Shown here: positions 1-8,045 of the stretch, one piece after another
How the letters are laid out: each line of letters starts with the position of its first letter
Numbering within the stretch: the first letter of the stretch is position 1
Assembly: GCA_947377425.1 (NCBI GenBank)
Contig: CANCFZ010000033.1
Location: 1 to 15,004, forward strand
Direction of reading: 5' to 3'
DNA length: 15,004 nt
Source of the DNA: Flavobacteriaceae bacterium
Lineage (GTDB): Bacteria; Bacteroidota; Bacteroidia; Flavobacteriales; Flavobacteriaceae
The notes under the pieces: model-generated
Told to the model about the DNA's origin: nothing
Seen by the model: the letters and a program-made list of their open reading frames with translations, nothing else
Databases searched by the model: none
Translations under genes and position numbers: made by a program

Positions 1-741
1 AATTTGAAAGAAAATATCATTTTTAGATTAAATTTAGCTTCTGGGTTTAGAGCACCAAATCTTGCAGAATTAACTTCAAATGGTGTTCACGAAGGAAGTA
101 ATCGTTATGAAATTGGAAATTCAAATTTAAAAAACGAACAAAATTTTCAAACCGATTTGAATTTAGAATATAGAAATCCGCATTTTGAACTATTTATAAA
201 CGGATTTTACAATCACATCAACAATTACATATTTATTGCGCCAAATGGAGTAGTGACAAATGGTTTTGATACTTATGATTATACGCAAGCGAATGCTAAT
301 TTATATGGTGGTGAAGCTGGAATACATTTTCATCCGCATCCTTGAGATTGGTTGCACATTACTAGTAGTTTTGAAAGCGTAACTGGAAAAAAGCAAAACG
401 GTGATAATTTACCATTAATTCCAGCCAATAAATGGAATAACGCTTTGAAAACTGAATTCAAATCGACTAAATTCATTAAAGATGGTTTTGCTGTTTTGAA
501 TGTTGAATATACTTTAGATCAAAATAATCTAAATCAATTTGAAACAAAATCCAATGATTATACCTTGATAAATCTAGGTTTTGGTGGAAAAATAACTTTT
601 GGAAAAACAGCTTTTGATGTTAATTTGAATGCCAACAATTTATTTGATAAAACCTATATTTCACATCTTTCAAGATTAAAAACAGATGGAATTCCTAACA
701 TTGGAAGAAATATTATTTTAGGAATTAATTTCAACATTTAA
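1..741 (+). pseudogene. TonB-dependent outer-membrane receptor, C-terminal part, interrupted by an in-frame stop
   Basis: This is the C-terminal beta-barrel of a TonB-dependent receptor, a family that imports iron complexes, vitamins or glycans across the outer membrane. The reading frame is open from base 1, so the gene begins upstream. It shows barrel strand patterns, the segment FRAPNLAEL near the start, a typical late motif NANNLFDKTYISHLSRLK and a final strand ending GINFNI; the last strand is where the BAM complex normally recognises such proteins. A TGA at 343-345 splits the frame between HPHP and DWLHI, and the same frame continues without a shift to the stop at 739-741. In homologues I recall this segment as HPHPLDWLH, so TTA to TGA is a likely single-base change. 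It may be a true nonsense mutation or a sequencing error. The substrate cannot be told from this fragment. Family assignment is fairly sure; the pseudogene status is less so. Confidence 0.75.
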
Positions 742-838
742 CGCATATTTAGCAGTTAATGTAAAAAAATAGTTTAATAAATATTTATAATTCAAAAAAT
801 TAATTCTATTTTTACCATATCACTAACCAATAAATTAA

Positions 839-1225
839 ATGTTTATGAATTCAATGTTTACAAAAATTGTTAGAATACTATTAGGAGTTATTTTAGTATT
901 GTTCGGATTGAACAAACTAATGCCGTCTCCATTCATTCCTTTGCCAGAAATGCCAGATAAAGCTGCAAGTTTTATGACTTCTTTAGGAGCTACAGGATAT
1001 GTTTTAAAAACGGTTGGAGTTTTAGAAATTATGATTGGATTGATGCTTTTGTTGAAAAAATGGGTGGCATTCGCACTTACATTATTAGCGCCAATTTCTA
1101 TAAATATTTTATTATTTCATCTCTTTTTAGATGCTTCTGCAATTGGAGGAGCATTGTTAGTTGCTACTTTAAACGGAATTTTAATTTACAAGCATTGGAC
1201 ACATTACAAAACATTATTTCAATAA
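839..1225 (+). CDS. DoxX family integral membrane protein
   Basis: A 128-residue protein that is almost entirely hydrophobic, with about four membrane segments at residues 9-27, 53-72, 75-96 and 101-118. The length and the pattern of an N-terminal helix followed by GLNKLMPSPF, then a glycine-rich pair of helices, fit the DoxX/DoxX-like family of small inner-membrane proteins. Some members are linked to thiosulfate:quinone oxidoreductase or to redox stress complexes; most have no known function, so no reaction is claimed. Three in-frame ATGs lie close together (residues 1, 3 and 6), so the exact start is uncertain. A weak -7-like box, TATTTTTA, lies at 807-814. The gene stands alone between the receptor remnant and a shared terminator, converging on mtgA. 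Confidence 0.7.
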   Translation: MFMNSMFTKIVRILLGVILVLFGLNKLMPSPFIPLPEMPDKAASFMTSLGATGYVLKTVGVLEIMIGLMLLLKKWVAFALTLLAPISINILLFHLFLDASAIGGALLVATLNGILIYKHWTHYKTLFQ

Positions 1226-1234
1226 ATAGCTATC

Positions 1235-1261
1235 AAAAAGCTCCTTTCGAGGAGCTTTTTT
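1235..1261. terminator. Bidirectional intrinsic terminator between doxX-like gene and mtgA
   Basis: A perfect 11-bp inverted repeat, AAAAAGCTCCT at 1235-1245 and AGGAGCTTTTT at 1250-1260, encloses a TTCG tetraloop (1246-1249). It ends in a T run on the plus strand and, because the stem begins with five A residues, also in a T run on the minus strand. It lies 10 bases after the doxX-like stop and touches the mtgA stop codon (1260-1262), so it can serve both converging genes. Confidence 0.85.
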
Positions 1262-1982
1262 AATACTCAATTTTTCCAGTATAACGCATGATTCTTAGGA
1301 TTTTACTTTTTCTTTTCTCGATATAAGAAGAAGAATTGGACGCTTTAAATTTTCTTGGATTTGGTAAAATTGCAGCAATTCCAGCAGCTTGATTTTTGGT
1401 AAGATCTTTAGCTTTTATTCGATACCAATGTTCGGCAGCAGCTTCGGCACCATAAACTCCGTCTCCCATTTCTATAGAATTCAAATAGACTTCCATAATG
1501 CGTTCTTTGCCCCAAACTAATTCTATTAGAAAAGTAAAATAAGCTTCCAAACCTTTTCTTAAATAGCTTCTGCCTTGCCAGAGAAAAACATTTTTAGCTG
1601 TTTGTTGTGATATTGTACTTCCGCCTTTAAGTTTTTTTCCGCGGTTGTTGTTTTTAAATGCTTTTTGCATGGCTTTAAAATCGAAACCATTGTGTTTTAA
1701 AAAATTACCATCTTCGCTTGCAATAACTGCTTTTTGCAAATTGGGAGAAATATCTTCTAGCGCAACCCAATCGTGACTGCAAGTCATTTCTTTTCCGTCA
1801 AATTTTTGTTCAATTGCTCTAGTAATCATTAAAGGTGTCAACGGAACTGGAACCCATTTGAAAAAAAATACTAAAAATATAGAAACACCAAAAAACCACA
1901 ATGTGGCTTTCCAAATAAAGGTTTTTAGTTTCTGAAAAAAAGTTCGATTTGTAGGTTTTGTGCTTTTATTTTTTGTTGCCAT
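1260..1982 (-). CDS. mtgA: Monofunctional biosynthetic peptidoglycan transglycosylase
   Basis: MtgA polymerises lipid II into glycan strands at the outer face of the inner membrane (glycosyltransferase family 51), without a transpeptidase domain. The 240-residue length matches the family. Residues 25-43 form the single N-terminal membrane anchor. Conserved GT51 motifs follow in order: SEDGNFLKHNGFD at 89-101, where E90 is the expected catalytic glutamate; KGGSTISQQ at 119-127; and KERIMEVYLNSIEMG at 159-173, containing the second conserved acidic site, followed by GVYGAEAAAEHWY at 175-187. All key residues are present, so the enzyme should be active. Its ATG directly follows the stop of the upstream FAD oxidoreductase gene with no spacer, so the two are probably co-transcribed and perhaps translationally coupled. 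The end abuts a strong terminator. Confidence 0.93.
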   Translation of the reverse strand: MATKNKSTKPTNRTFFQKLKTFIWKATLWFFGVSIFLVFFFKWVPVPLTPLMITRAIEQKFDGKEMTCSHDWVALEDISPNLQKAVIASEDGNFLKHNGFDFKAMQKAFKNNNRGKKLKGGSTISQQTAKNVFLWQGRSYLRKGLEAYFTFLIELVWGKERIMEVYLNSIEMGDGVYGAEAAAEHWYRIKAKDLTKNQAAGIAAILPNPRKFKASNSSSYIEKRKSKILRIMRYTGKIEY

Positions 1983-3095
1983 TTATAGTAATTCTGCTAA
2001 TTCTTTTCCGGTTAAACTTCCTATTGCAACTCCCATTCCGCCTAATCTTACGCCACAATATACATTTTGAGACAGTTGTGATACAATTGGGTTTTTGCTG
2101 TTGCCAATTCCCATAATGCCACTCCAGCGATGAGCGATTTTAAATTCTTGATTTGGTAAAATTACAATTTTTAATAACTCTTCCAATCTATTTTGAATTT
2201 TTTCTGTTTGGGTTAATTCGGTTGTGGCTTCTCCTTCAAAATCTAAATTTCGTCCGCCACCAAGAAGTATTCGGTCTTCAAAATTCCTGAAATAGTAATA
2301 GCCTTTATCCAAATGAAAAGTACCACGAATGTCTAAATTTTTAATTGGTTCTGTAATTAAAACTTGAGCTCTTGCTGGTTTTACTTCATCGTTTGTTAGT
2401 TTACTTGCAAATCCATTTGTAGCAAAAAGCAGCTTATTTGTTTTAAACGAAAAATCATTTACTACAACTTCTACCGAATCATTGTTGTCAATAAAAGTAG
2501 CAACTTCGGCTTGATTTAAAATTAAAATATCTTTAGAAACTGCTTCTTTTAACAGCGCTTGCATCATATTTCCGGTATCAATTTGAGCTTCAAGCGGATT
2601 GAAAATGGTATATTCATTTATTCCTTCAAAATTAAAACGGTCTATTTCTTTAGTAAAAACATCCGATTTAAAAAGTGGTTTTAGAATGTCATTTATAAAA
2701 GGAAGTTTCTGCAAACATTCATTATAAATAGAGTCATCATCTTTTAGAAATAATTCATATCCGCCATAAGGTTTAAAATCGATTTGGTTATCGCCAAGCC
2801 TTTTTCTTAATAATTGTAATCCATTCCAACGTTTTTGTATGAGTTGTATTACTTCTTCTTCGGTATGTGATTTTAAATCATCAATAATTTCGGATAAACT
2901 ACCAAAACAAGCAAATCCAGCGTTTTTTGTGCTAGCACCTTGAGGTAAAATTCCCTTTTCTAAAATCAAAATTTTACTTTCTGGAAATCGCTCTCTTAAG
3001 TTTAACGCACAATGTAAACCTACAATACCGCTTCCAACTATAGTATAATCAACATTTGAAAACCAATTTTTAATTTCCCAATAACTTAACTGCAT
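1983..3095 (-). CDS. FAD-dependent oxidoreductase (DAO family)
   Basis: A 370-residue flavoprotein of the D-amino-acid oxidase / glycine oxidase-like (DAO) superfamily. Such enzymes oxidise amines or amino acids with FAD; the substrate here cannot be named. An N-terminal dinucleotide-binding fold is visible: the strand DYTIV runs into GSGIVG at 21-26, and E46 closes the second strand (KILILEKG), where it would bind the FAD ribose. GASTKNAGF at 53-61 is the usual DAO signature after the first domain. Near the C-terminus, HRWSGIMG and the glycine-rich GVRLGGMGVAIG fit the FAD-binding end of the family. No signal peptide is seen, so it is probably cytoplasmic. It is the first gene of a pair with mtgA, zero bases apart. 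A weak -7-like box (TATTTTTA read on the minus strand, 3114-3121) lies upstream. Confidence 0.85.
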   Translation of the reverse strand: MQLSYWEIKNWFSNVDYTIVGSGIVGLHCALNLRERFPESKILILEKGILPQGASTKNAGFACFGSLSEIIDDLKSHTEEEVIQLIQKRWNGLQLLRKRLGDNQIDFKPYGGYELFLKDDDSIYNECLQKLPFINDILKPLFKSDVFTKEIDRFNFEGINEYTIFNPLEAQIDTGNMMQALLKEAVSKDILILNQAEVATFIDNNDSVEVVVNDFSFKTNKLLFATNGFASKLTNDEVKPARAQVLITEPIKNLDIRGTFHLDKGYYYFRNFEDRILLGGGRNLDFEGEATTELTQTEKIQNRLEELLKIVILPNQEFKIAHRWSGIMGIGNSKNPIVSQLSQNVYCGVRLGGMGVAIGSLTGKELAELL

Positions 3096-3157
3096 CGTTC
3101 TTTTAAATTTTTATAAAAATAGCATTTTAATGATTAATTATAAAAATAGTATTGTGC

Positions 3158-3165
3158 TAATTTTG
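3158..3165 (+). promoter_or_regulatory. Candidate -7 box upstream of the secreted metalloprotease
   Basis: TAATTTTG fits the Bacteroidota -7 consensus TAnnTTTG exactly. The -33 region has only TTA (3134-3136 or 3138-3140) instead of TTG. Transcription would begin near 3172, giving a leader of about 145 bases before the chosen ATG at 3319. Confidence 0.4.
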
Positions 3166-3318
3166 TGTATTTTTCAATATTTTATTTAAAATCATGTGAA
3201 TATCCTTCAAATTAAGCAAATCTTAAGGGTCATTGTTAATATCTTTTTTGATTCAATTACAAAACAACAAAAAAAGTTAATAATTTCGAATCCTATATTA
3301 ACTAAAATATTGAATATT

Positions 3319-6300
3319 ATGAAGTACAAATTACTTTCAATTGTTTTATTAGCTATAACAAGCTATTCTTTTGGACAGCAAAAAGATTCTTTTTGGAAAA
3401 CGTCGACTAAAAATAACCTAACAGTTATTGATAGTAAAATGAGTCTTCCAAAGAACAATCTTTTCGATTTAGATGTTAATGCTTTTAAAGCTATTCTTGT
3501 AAATTCTCCTAAGAGAAATGCAACTTTAAAAACTTCAAGCGTTATTGTTTCTTTGCCAAATGCAGATGGACAAACTGAACGTTTTAGAGTTTTTGAAAAT
3601 TCAAATATGGATCCAGCTTTAGCAGCTAAATATCCTGAAATTAAATCTTATATTGGTGTTGGAGTTGATAATGCATCAACAACAGTTTATTTCAGTGTTT
3701 CTCCATTAGGATTCAAATCAATGACATTATATGCTGATAAATCTGCAGTTTTTATAGAACCTTATTCTCAAGATTTAACTACTTATTCAGTATATAGAAA
3801 GTCAGATAAAGTAGCTTCATTTGATAAATTTGAATGTAAAGTTATTGATGTTGTCACACCTCAAATTAACACGTCTGTTTTAAGACCAAACGCTGATGAT
3901 GCTGTGTTGAGAACCTTTAGATTGGCTTTGTCAGTGACAGGTGAATATACTACTTATTTTGGTGGAACTAAAGCGTTGGCTCTAGCGGCAATGAATAATT
4001 CAATGACTCGTGTAAACGGTGTTTTTGAAAAAGACTTTTCTGCAAGAATGGTGCTAATTGCAACTAATGACTTGGTTATTTATACAAGTGCTTCTACTGA
4101 TCCTTATTCTGCGGCGGCAACTGGTGCTGGTGGAACTTGGAATACAGAATTGCAAAACACATTAACTTCAGTAATTGGCGATGCAAATTATGATATCGGT
4201 CACTTATTTGGAGCTTCCGGTGGTGGTGGAAATGCAGGTTGTATAGGATGTATTTGTACAACTGGAAAAGGAAGTGGATTTACTTCACCTGCAGATGCAA
4301 TACCTTCTGGAGATAATTTTGATATTGATTATGTAGCTCACGAAATGGGTCACCAATTTGGTGCAAACCATACATTTACACAAAGTAATGAAGGAACTGG
4401 AGTTCAAATGGAACCAGGTTCAGGTTCAACCATCATGGGTTATGCTGGAATTACTGCATTAGATGTTCAACCTCATTCTGATGCTTATTTTCATGCAATT
4501 AGTATTCAACAAGTAACAAATAATATTAAAGCAAAAACATGTTCAGTTAATACTGCAACTGGTAATGCAATTCCAACTGCAAGTGCTGGTTTAGATTATA
4601 CTATTCCAAAAAGCACACCATTTATGTTAACAGCTGTAGGAACAGATGCTAATGCCGATATTCTTACTTACAATTGGGAGCAAATGGATTCTCAAACTAC
4701 TGCTGCAGTGCCAAGCGCTACTAAAACAACAGGAGTAGATTTTAGATCATATAATTCTTCTACTTCTCCAACAAGATATTTTCCTAGAATGGCGTCGGTA
4801 TTGACAGGAGCAACAACAACTGCTGGAACAGAACTTACAGTTGAAGCTTTACCGTCTGTAGCAAGAACAATGAACTTCAGAGTAACAGTTAGAGATAATA
4901 GAGCTGGTGGTTCTGGAAACAATTCTGACGATATGATTGTAACAGTTAATGCTACTGCTGGACCATTTAATGTTACTGCTCCAAATACTGCTGTTTCTTA
5001 TGTAGGCGGAAGTTCTCAAACTATTACCTGGGCTGTTGCAGGTACAACTGCAAATGGTGTAAATTGTGCTAATGTAGATGTTCTTTTGTCTACTGATGCT
5101 GGCGCAACATGGTCAACATTGTTAGCTGCAACTCCAAATGACGGAACAGAAGCGGTGACAATTCCGAATACACCAGGAACAACTAACAGAATTATGGTTA
5201 AAGGAACAAACCACATTTTCTTTGACGTTTCTAATACTAACTTTACAATTACTGCTGGTTCAACTGATTTAGTAGCTCCAACAGCTCCAACATTATCAGC
5301 TTCTGGAACAACTCAAACAACAACAAGTTTATCTTGGTCTGGTGCTACAGATAACGTAGCAGTAACAGCTTATGATGTTTATAAAGATGGTGTTTTATTA
5401 GGTTCAACAGCTTCTACAACTTATGCTGTTTCTGGTTTAACAGCTTCTACAGCTTATGTTTTTACTGTTAAAGCTAAAGATGCTGCTGGAAATGCTTCTG
5501 TAGCTAGTAATTCAGTTGCTGTAACTACTTTGGCTCCAGTTCCTGATACAACTGCTCCAACTGCTCCAACATTGTCTGCTTCTGGAACTACTTTAACTAC
5601 TACTACTTTATCTTGGTCTGGTGCTACTGATAATCTTGCAGTTACTGGTTATAATGTTTACAAAGATGGCGTTTTACTTGGTTCAACTGCTGCTACAACT
5701 TATGCAGTTTCAGGTTTGACTGCTGCAACAACTTATGCTTTCACTGTTCAAGCAAAAGATGCTGCAGGAAATATTTCAGTTGCAAGTAACATTGTTTCTA
5801 TTACAACATTAACTCCAGATACTACGGCACCAACAGCGCCAACATTATCAGCTTCTGGAACTACAGCAACAACTACCAATTTATCTTGGACAGGCGCTTC
5901 AGACAACGTAGCCGTTACTGGTTATGATGTATATAAAGGAACCACCTTATTAGGTTCTACAACTACAGCTACTACTTATGCAGTATCTGGTTTAACAGCT
6001 TCAACAGCATATACATTTACAGTTAAAGCTAAAGATGCGGCCGCAAATATTTCTGTAGCTAGCAACACGGTTTCGGTTACAACTTTAACCAATACAATCA
6101 CTTATTGCACTTCTACATCTAGTATCACTACCGATGAAAAAATTGGTAAAGTAGTATTTGGAACTATCAGCAATACGTCAACTGGAACAGCTGGTTACGA
6201 AAACTTTACAGCACTTTCTACTAACGCTGTTAGAGGAACTGCTTATACTATTACAATTACTCCATCATGGACAAGCACGGTATATAAAGAAGGATATGCA

Positions 6301-6789
6301 GTTTGGATTGACTATAACGGAAACGGTGTTTTCACTGATGCAGGAGAAAAAGTTTGGACTAAAGCAGCTTCAACTACAACTCCGGTAACAGGAACATTTA
6401 CAATTCCTGCAACGGCTACATTAGGAGCAACTAGAATGAGAGTTCAAATGGATTATAATGCTACGCCAACTTCTTCATGCCAGGCATTCACTTATGGTCA
6501 AGTTGAAGATTATACCGTAAATATTTCATTAACTGCAAAAATGGAACAAGCAAGTAATAATGAAATTGCTTTTACTTTATATCCAAATCCAGTTAATGGT
6601 GATATTTTGAACATTTCAAATCTTGATAAAGCATCAGAATATACTATTTTCAATATGATGGGACAAGAATTAGGAAAAGGTAAAATTGAAAATGAGAGTG
6701 TAAACGTTAGTACATTAACTCCGGGAACTTATTTGATTGAAGTTTCTAACGAGAATGGAGCAACCTCTAAACGTTTTATCAAACAATAA
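3319..6789 (+). CDS. Secreted M12B-like zinc metalloprotease with FN3, GEVED and T9SS sorting domains
   Basis: A 1156-residue exported protease. A signal peptide (residues 1 to about 20, MKYKLLSIVLLAITSYSFG) decides the start at 3319; the frame is open back to a GTG at 3196, but that would bury the signal. A likely propeptide runs to about 196. The reprolysin-like catalytic domain (about 197-407) has the zinc site HEMGHQFGANH at 341-351 and a Met-turn SGSTIMGYAG around 370. Next comes an Ig-like region (about 411-649), then three fibronectin type III repeats (650-923), a GEVED domain (929-1070) with an apparent calcium loop DYNGNGVFTD and the motif GQVEDYTV, and a C-terminal type A T9SS signal (1085-1156) beginning FTLYPNP and ending in RFIKQ. 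It is therefore expected to cross the outer membrane by type IX secretion and be surface-attached or released. The natural substrate is unknown. It is transcribed alone and ends in a terminator. Confidence 0.93.
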   Translation: MKYKLLSIVLLAITSYSFGQQKDSFWKTSTKNNLTVIDSKMSLPKNNLFDLDVNAFKAILVNSPKRNATLKTSSVIVSLPNADGQTERFRVFENSNMDPALAAKYPEIKSYIGVGVDNASTTVYFSVSPLGFKSMTLYADKSAVFIEPYSQDLTTYSVYRKSDKVASFDKFECKVIDVVTPQINTSVLRPNADDAVLRTFRLALSVTGEYTTYFGGTKALALAAMNNSMTRVNGVFEKDFSARMVLIATNDLVIYTSASTDPYSAAATGAGGTWNTELQNTLTSVIGDANYDIGHLFGASGGGGNAGCIGCICTTGKGSGFTSPADAIPSGDNFDIDYVAHEMGHQFGANHTFTQSNEGTGVQMEPGSGSTIMGYAGITALDVQPHSDAYFHAISIQQVTNNIKAKTCSVNTATGNAIPTASAGLDYTIPKSTPFMLTAVGTDANADILTYNWEQMDSQTTAAVPSATKTTGVDFRSYNSSTSPTRYFPRMASVLTGATTTAGTELTVEALPSVARTMNFRVTVRDNRAGGSGNNSDDMIVTVNATAGPFNVTAPNTAVSYVGGSSQTITWAVAGTTANGVNCANVDVLLSTDAGATWSTLLAATPNDGTEAVTIPNTPGTTNRIMVKGTNHIFFDVSNTNFTITAGSTDLVAPTAPTLSASGTTQTTTSLSWSGATDNVAVTAYDVYKDGVLLGSTASTTYAVSGLTASTAYVFTVKAKDAAGNASVASNSVAVTTLAPVPDTTAPTAPTLSASGTTLTTTTLSWSGATDNLAVTGYNVYKDGVLLGSTAATTYAVSGLTAATTYAFTVQAKDAAGNISVASNIVSITTLTPDTTAPTAPTLSASGTTATTTNLSWTGASDNVAVTGYDVYKGTTLLGSTTTATTYAVSGLTASTAYTFTVKAKDAAANISVASNTVSVTTLTNTITYCTSTSSITTDEKIGKVVFGTISNTSTGTAGYENFTALSTNAVRGTAYTITITPSWTSTVYKEGYAVWIDYNGNGVFTDAGEKVWTKAASTTTPVTGTFTIPATATLGATRMRVQMDYNATPTSSCQAFTYGQVEDYTVNISLTAKMEQASNNEIAFTLYPNPVNGDILNISNLDKASEYTIFNMMGQELGKGKIENESVNVSTLTPGTYLIEVSNENGATSKRFIKQ
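5266..6087 (+). repeat. Three tandem fibronectin type III repeats inside the metalloprotease gene
   Basis: Three units begin at 5266, 5545 and 5818 and are 93, 91 and 90 codons long (spacers included). Each starts with a version of TTAPTAPTLSASGTT and contains LSWSGATDN, a YxVYK strand, TTYAVSGLTA and VKAKDAAGN/A. The protein repeats are nearly identical, whereas many codons differ synonymously (for example ACA versus ACT for threonine), so the duplication is not recent at DNA level. The repeats probably act as a spacer or as a binding module next to the catalytic domain. Confidence 0.85.
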
Positions 6790-6848
6790 AAAGTGATTCT
6801 TCCTTCCTTTTGGAGTTCCGATAGTTATTGGAAGGGATTATAAAATTT

Positions 6849-6875
6849 AGCCATACTGAAAAGTATGGCTTTTTT
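6849..6875 (+). terminator. Intrinsic terminator after the metalloprotease gene
   Basis: An 8-bp perfect stem, AGCCATAC (6849-6856) with GTATGGCT (6863-6870), has a TGAAAA loop and is followed by a run of T. It lies about 60 bases after the stop codon. Confidence 0.85.
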
Positions 6876-7420
6876 ATTTACACAAAAAAGGACTACTTAA
6901 ATTTTTATTAGGAACTCTATTTTAGCCATTTAACAACTGATAAATTATATTTAATTTTCATGTTTTAGAAATTACTATAAGTGTTGCGTATGGACAACTT
7001 GCTACATGTCTGTACTAGATAATGATGAATGATCGATAATTTTAATTGTAAAGAAATTGGGTTAATGAATTTGTGTTGAGATTTTATTATATTTGATGAG
7101 AGGAATAAGGGTTGTTTTAGTTTATCATTTATTAAATTGTTTTGACAATAATTTAACCATTACCTTTTTGTCAAATGAAGTCATTAAATATTTTTTTAAA
7201 CCTTAGTCTTTTAACGATTTTCAACAGATAAGAGAAGTATTAACGATTACAAAAAAATTGAAAATATTTGTAAATTTAAGAAAAAAAACAAGAGAGGGAA
7301 TGGAAGCATTTAAAATGAAGTTGTCTAAACAAATCTCAGTGCCACATTCCAAAACAATTAAGAACAATTAAAGAATTTCAAAAACGAAATTTCACAAAAC
7401 ATAAAACATTTTGATTAATT
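6876..7420. other. Long intergenic region without a convincing gene
   Basis: No reading frame here has recognisable protein character. A promoter-like pair, TTTG at 7141-7144 and TACCTTTT at 7161-7168 (16-base gap), lies in the middle. Two very small frames are present: 7175-7231 (18 codons, MKSLNIFLN..., hydrophobic) and 7300-7371 (23 codons, MEAFKMKLS...). Neither has support beyond a start and a stop. The region could hold the tag leader, an unannotated small RNA, or nothing. Confidence 0.4.
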
Positions 7421-7981
7421 ATGGAAATAAAAACCCGTTGTGCTTGGTGCGAAAAAGATGATTTGTATAGAAATTATCACGATAACGAATGGGGAAAACC
7501 TGTTTATGATGACCAAATATTATTTGAGTTTTTAATTTTAGAAACATTTCAAGCGGGTTTGAGTTGGTATATGGTTTTGGCCAAAAGAGAAAACTTTAGA
7601 AAAGCTTTTGCTAATTTTGATTATAAAATTGTGGCGGAATTCAATGAAGATAAAATTCAAGAATTGCTTTTGGATGCTGGAATTGTCAGAAATAAATTAA
7701 AAGTAAGAGCCGCTGTTTCTAATGCAATAGCATTTATGAAAGTTCAAGAAGAATTTGGAAGTTTTTCTAAATACATTTGGAATTTTGTTGACGGAAAACC
7801 AATTGATAACAACCGAAAAAGCTTAAAAGAAATCACATCAACAACGCCTCTCTCGGATGTGATTTCTAAAGATTTAAAAAAACGCGGCTTTAAGTTTGTT
7901 GGTTCAACAGTTGTTTATGCACACATGCAAGCTACTGGAATGGTGAATGATCATGTGGAGGATTGTTGGACAAGAAATTAG
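7421..7981 (+). CDS. tag: DNA-3-methyladenine glycosylase I
   Basis: Tag removes 3-methyladenine from alkylated DNA, starting base-excision repair in the cytoplasm. The 186-residue length matches E. coli Tag. The zinc-binding set is complete: C7 and H20 at the N-terminus (RCAWC and YHDNEWG, 13 residues apart as in E. coli C4/H17) and H178 and C182 at the C-terminus (NDHVEDCW). The motif ETFQAGLSW at 41-49 carries E41, which aligns with the base-recognition glutamate E38 of E. coli. KRENFRKAF follows, as in the family. The start at 7421 gives the normal N-terminus. The gene stands alone after a long intergenic region, 64 bases before the DUF1275 gene. No alkylation-response operator was recognised. 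Confidence 0.96.
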   Translation: MEIKTRCAWCEKDDLYRNYHDNEWGKPVYDDQILFEFLILETFQAGLSWYMVLAKRENFRKAFANFDYKIVAEFNEDKIQELLLDAGIVRNKLKVRAAVSNAIAFMKVQEEFGSFSKYIWNFVDGKPIDNNRKSLKEITSTTPLSDVISKDLKKRGFKFVGSTVVYAHMQATGMVNDHVEDCWTRN

Positions 7982-8028
7982 CGGTATTGATATTCTGAAA
8001 AAAATAGTCAATACTTATTTTAAAATTG

Positions 8029-8036
8029 TACCTTTA
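8029..8036 (+). promoter_or_regulatory. Candidate -7 box for the DUF1275 gene
   Basis: TACCTTTA matches seven of the eight positions of TAnnTTTG when the two free positions are counted as matches; the last base differs. It lies just 9 bases before the ATG at 8046, so a transcript from it would have almost no leader. No good -33 TTG is placed correctly, so the call is weak. Confidence 0.3.
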
Positions 8037-8045
8037 AAATAAAAA

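Noticed and set aside
1060..1263. Shifted frame overlapping the end of the DoxX-like gene
   Set aside because: It overlaps a clear membrane protein gene and ends within the terminator.
3196..3318. GTG-initiated N-terminal extension of the metalloprotease
   Set aside because: It would place the signal peptide 41 residues inside the protein; the ATG at 3319 gives a standard signal peptide.
5266..6087. A CRISPR array or DNA tandem repeat
   Set aside because: The units are about 270 bases, in frame, and conserved mainly as protein, so they are FN3 domains.
4692..6388. Antisense or shifted frames inside the metalloprotease (4692-4922, 5016-5216, 6158-6388)
   Set aside because: These are low-complexity shadows of the Thr/Ala-rich coding sequence, without start signals or recognisable protein features.
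7175..7371. Two tiny genes (7175-7231 and 7300-7371)
   Set aside because: They have only a start and a stop; such frames are common by chance in AT-rich DNA. Kept as a possibility in the intergenic entry.
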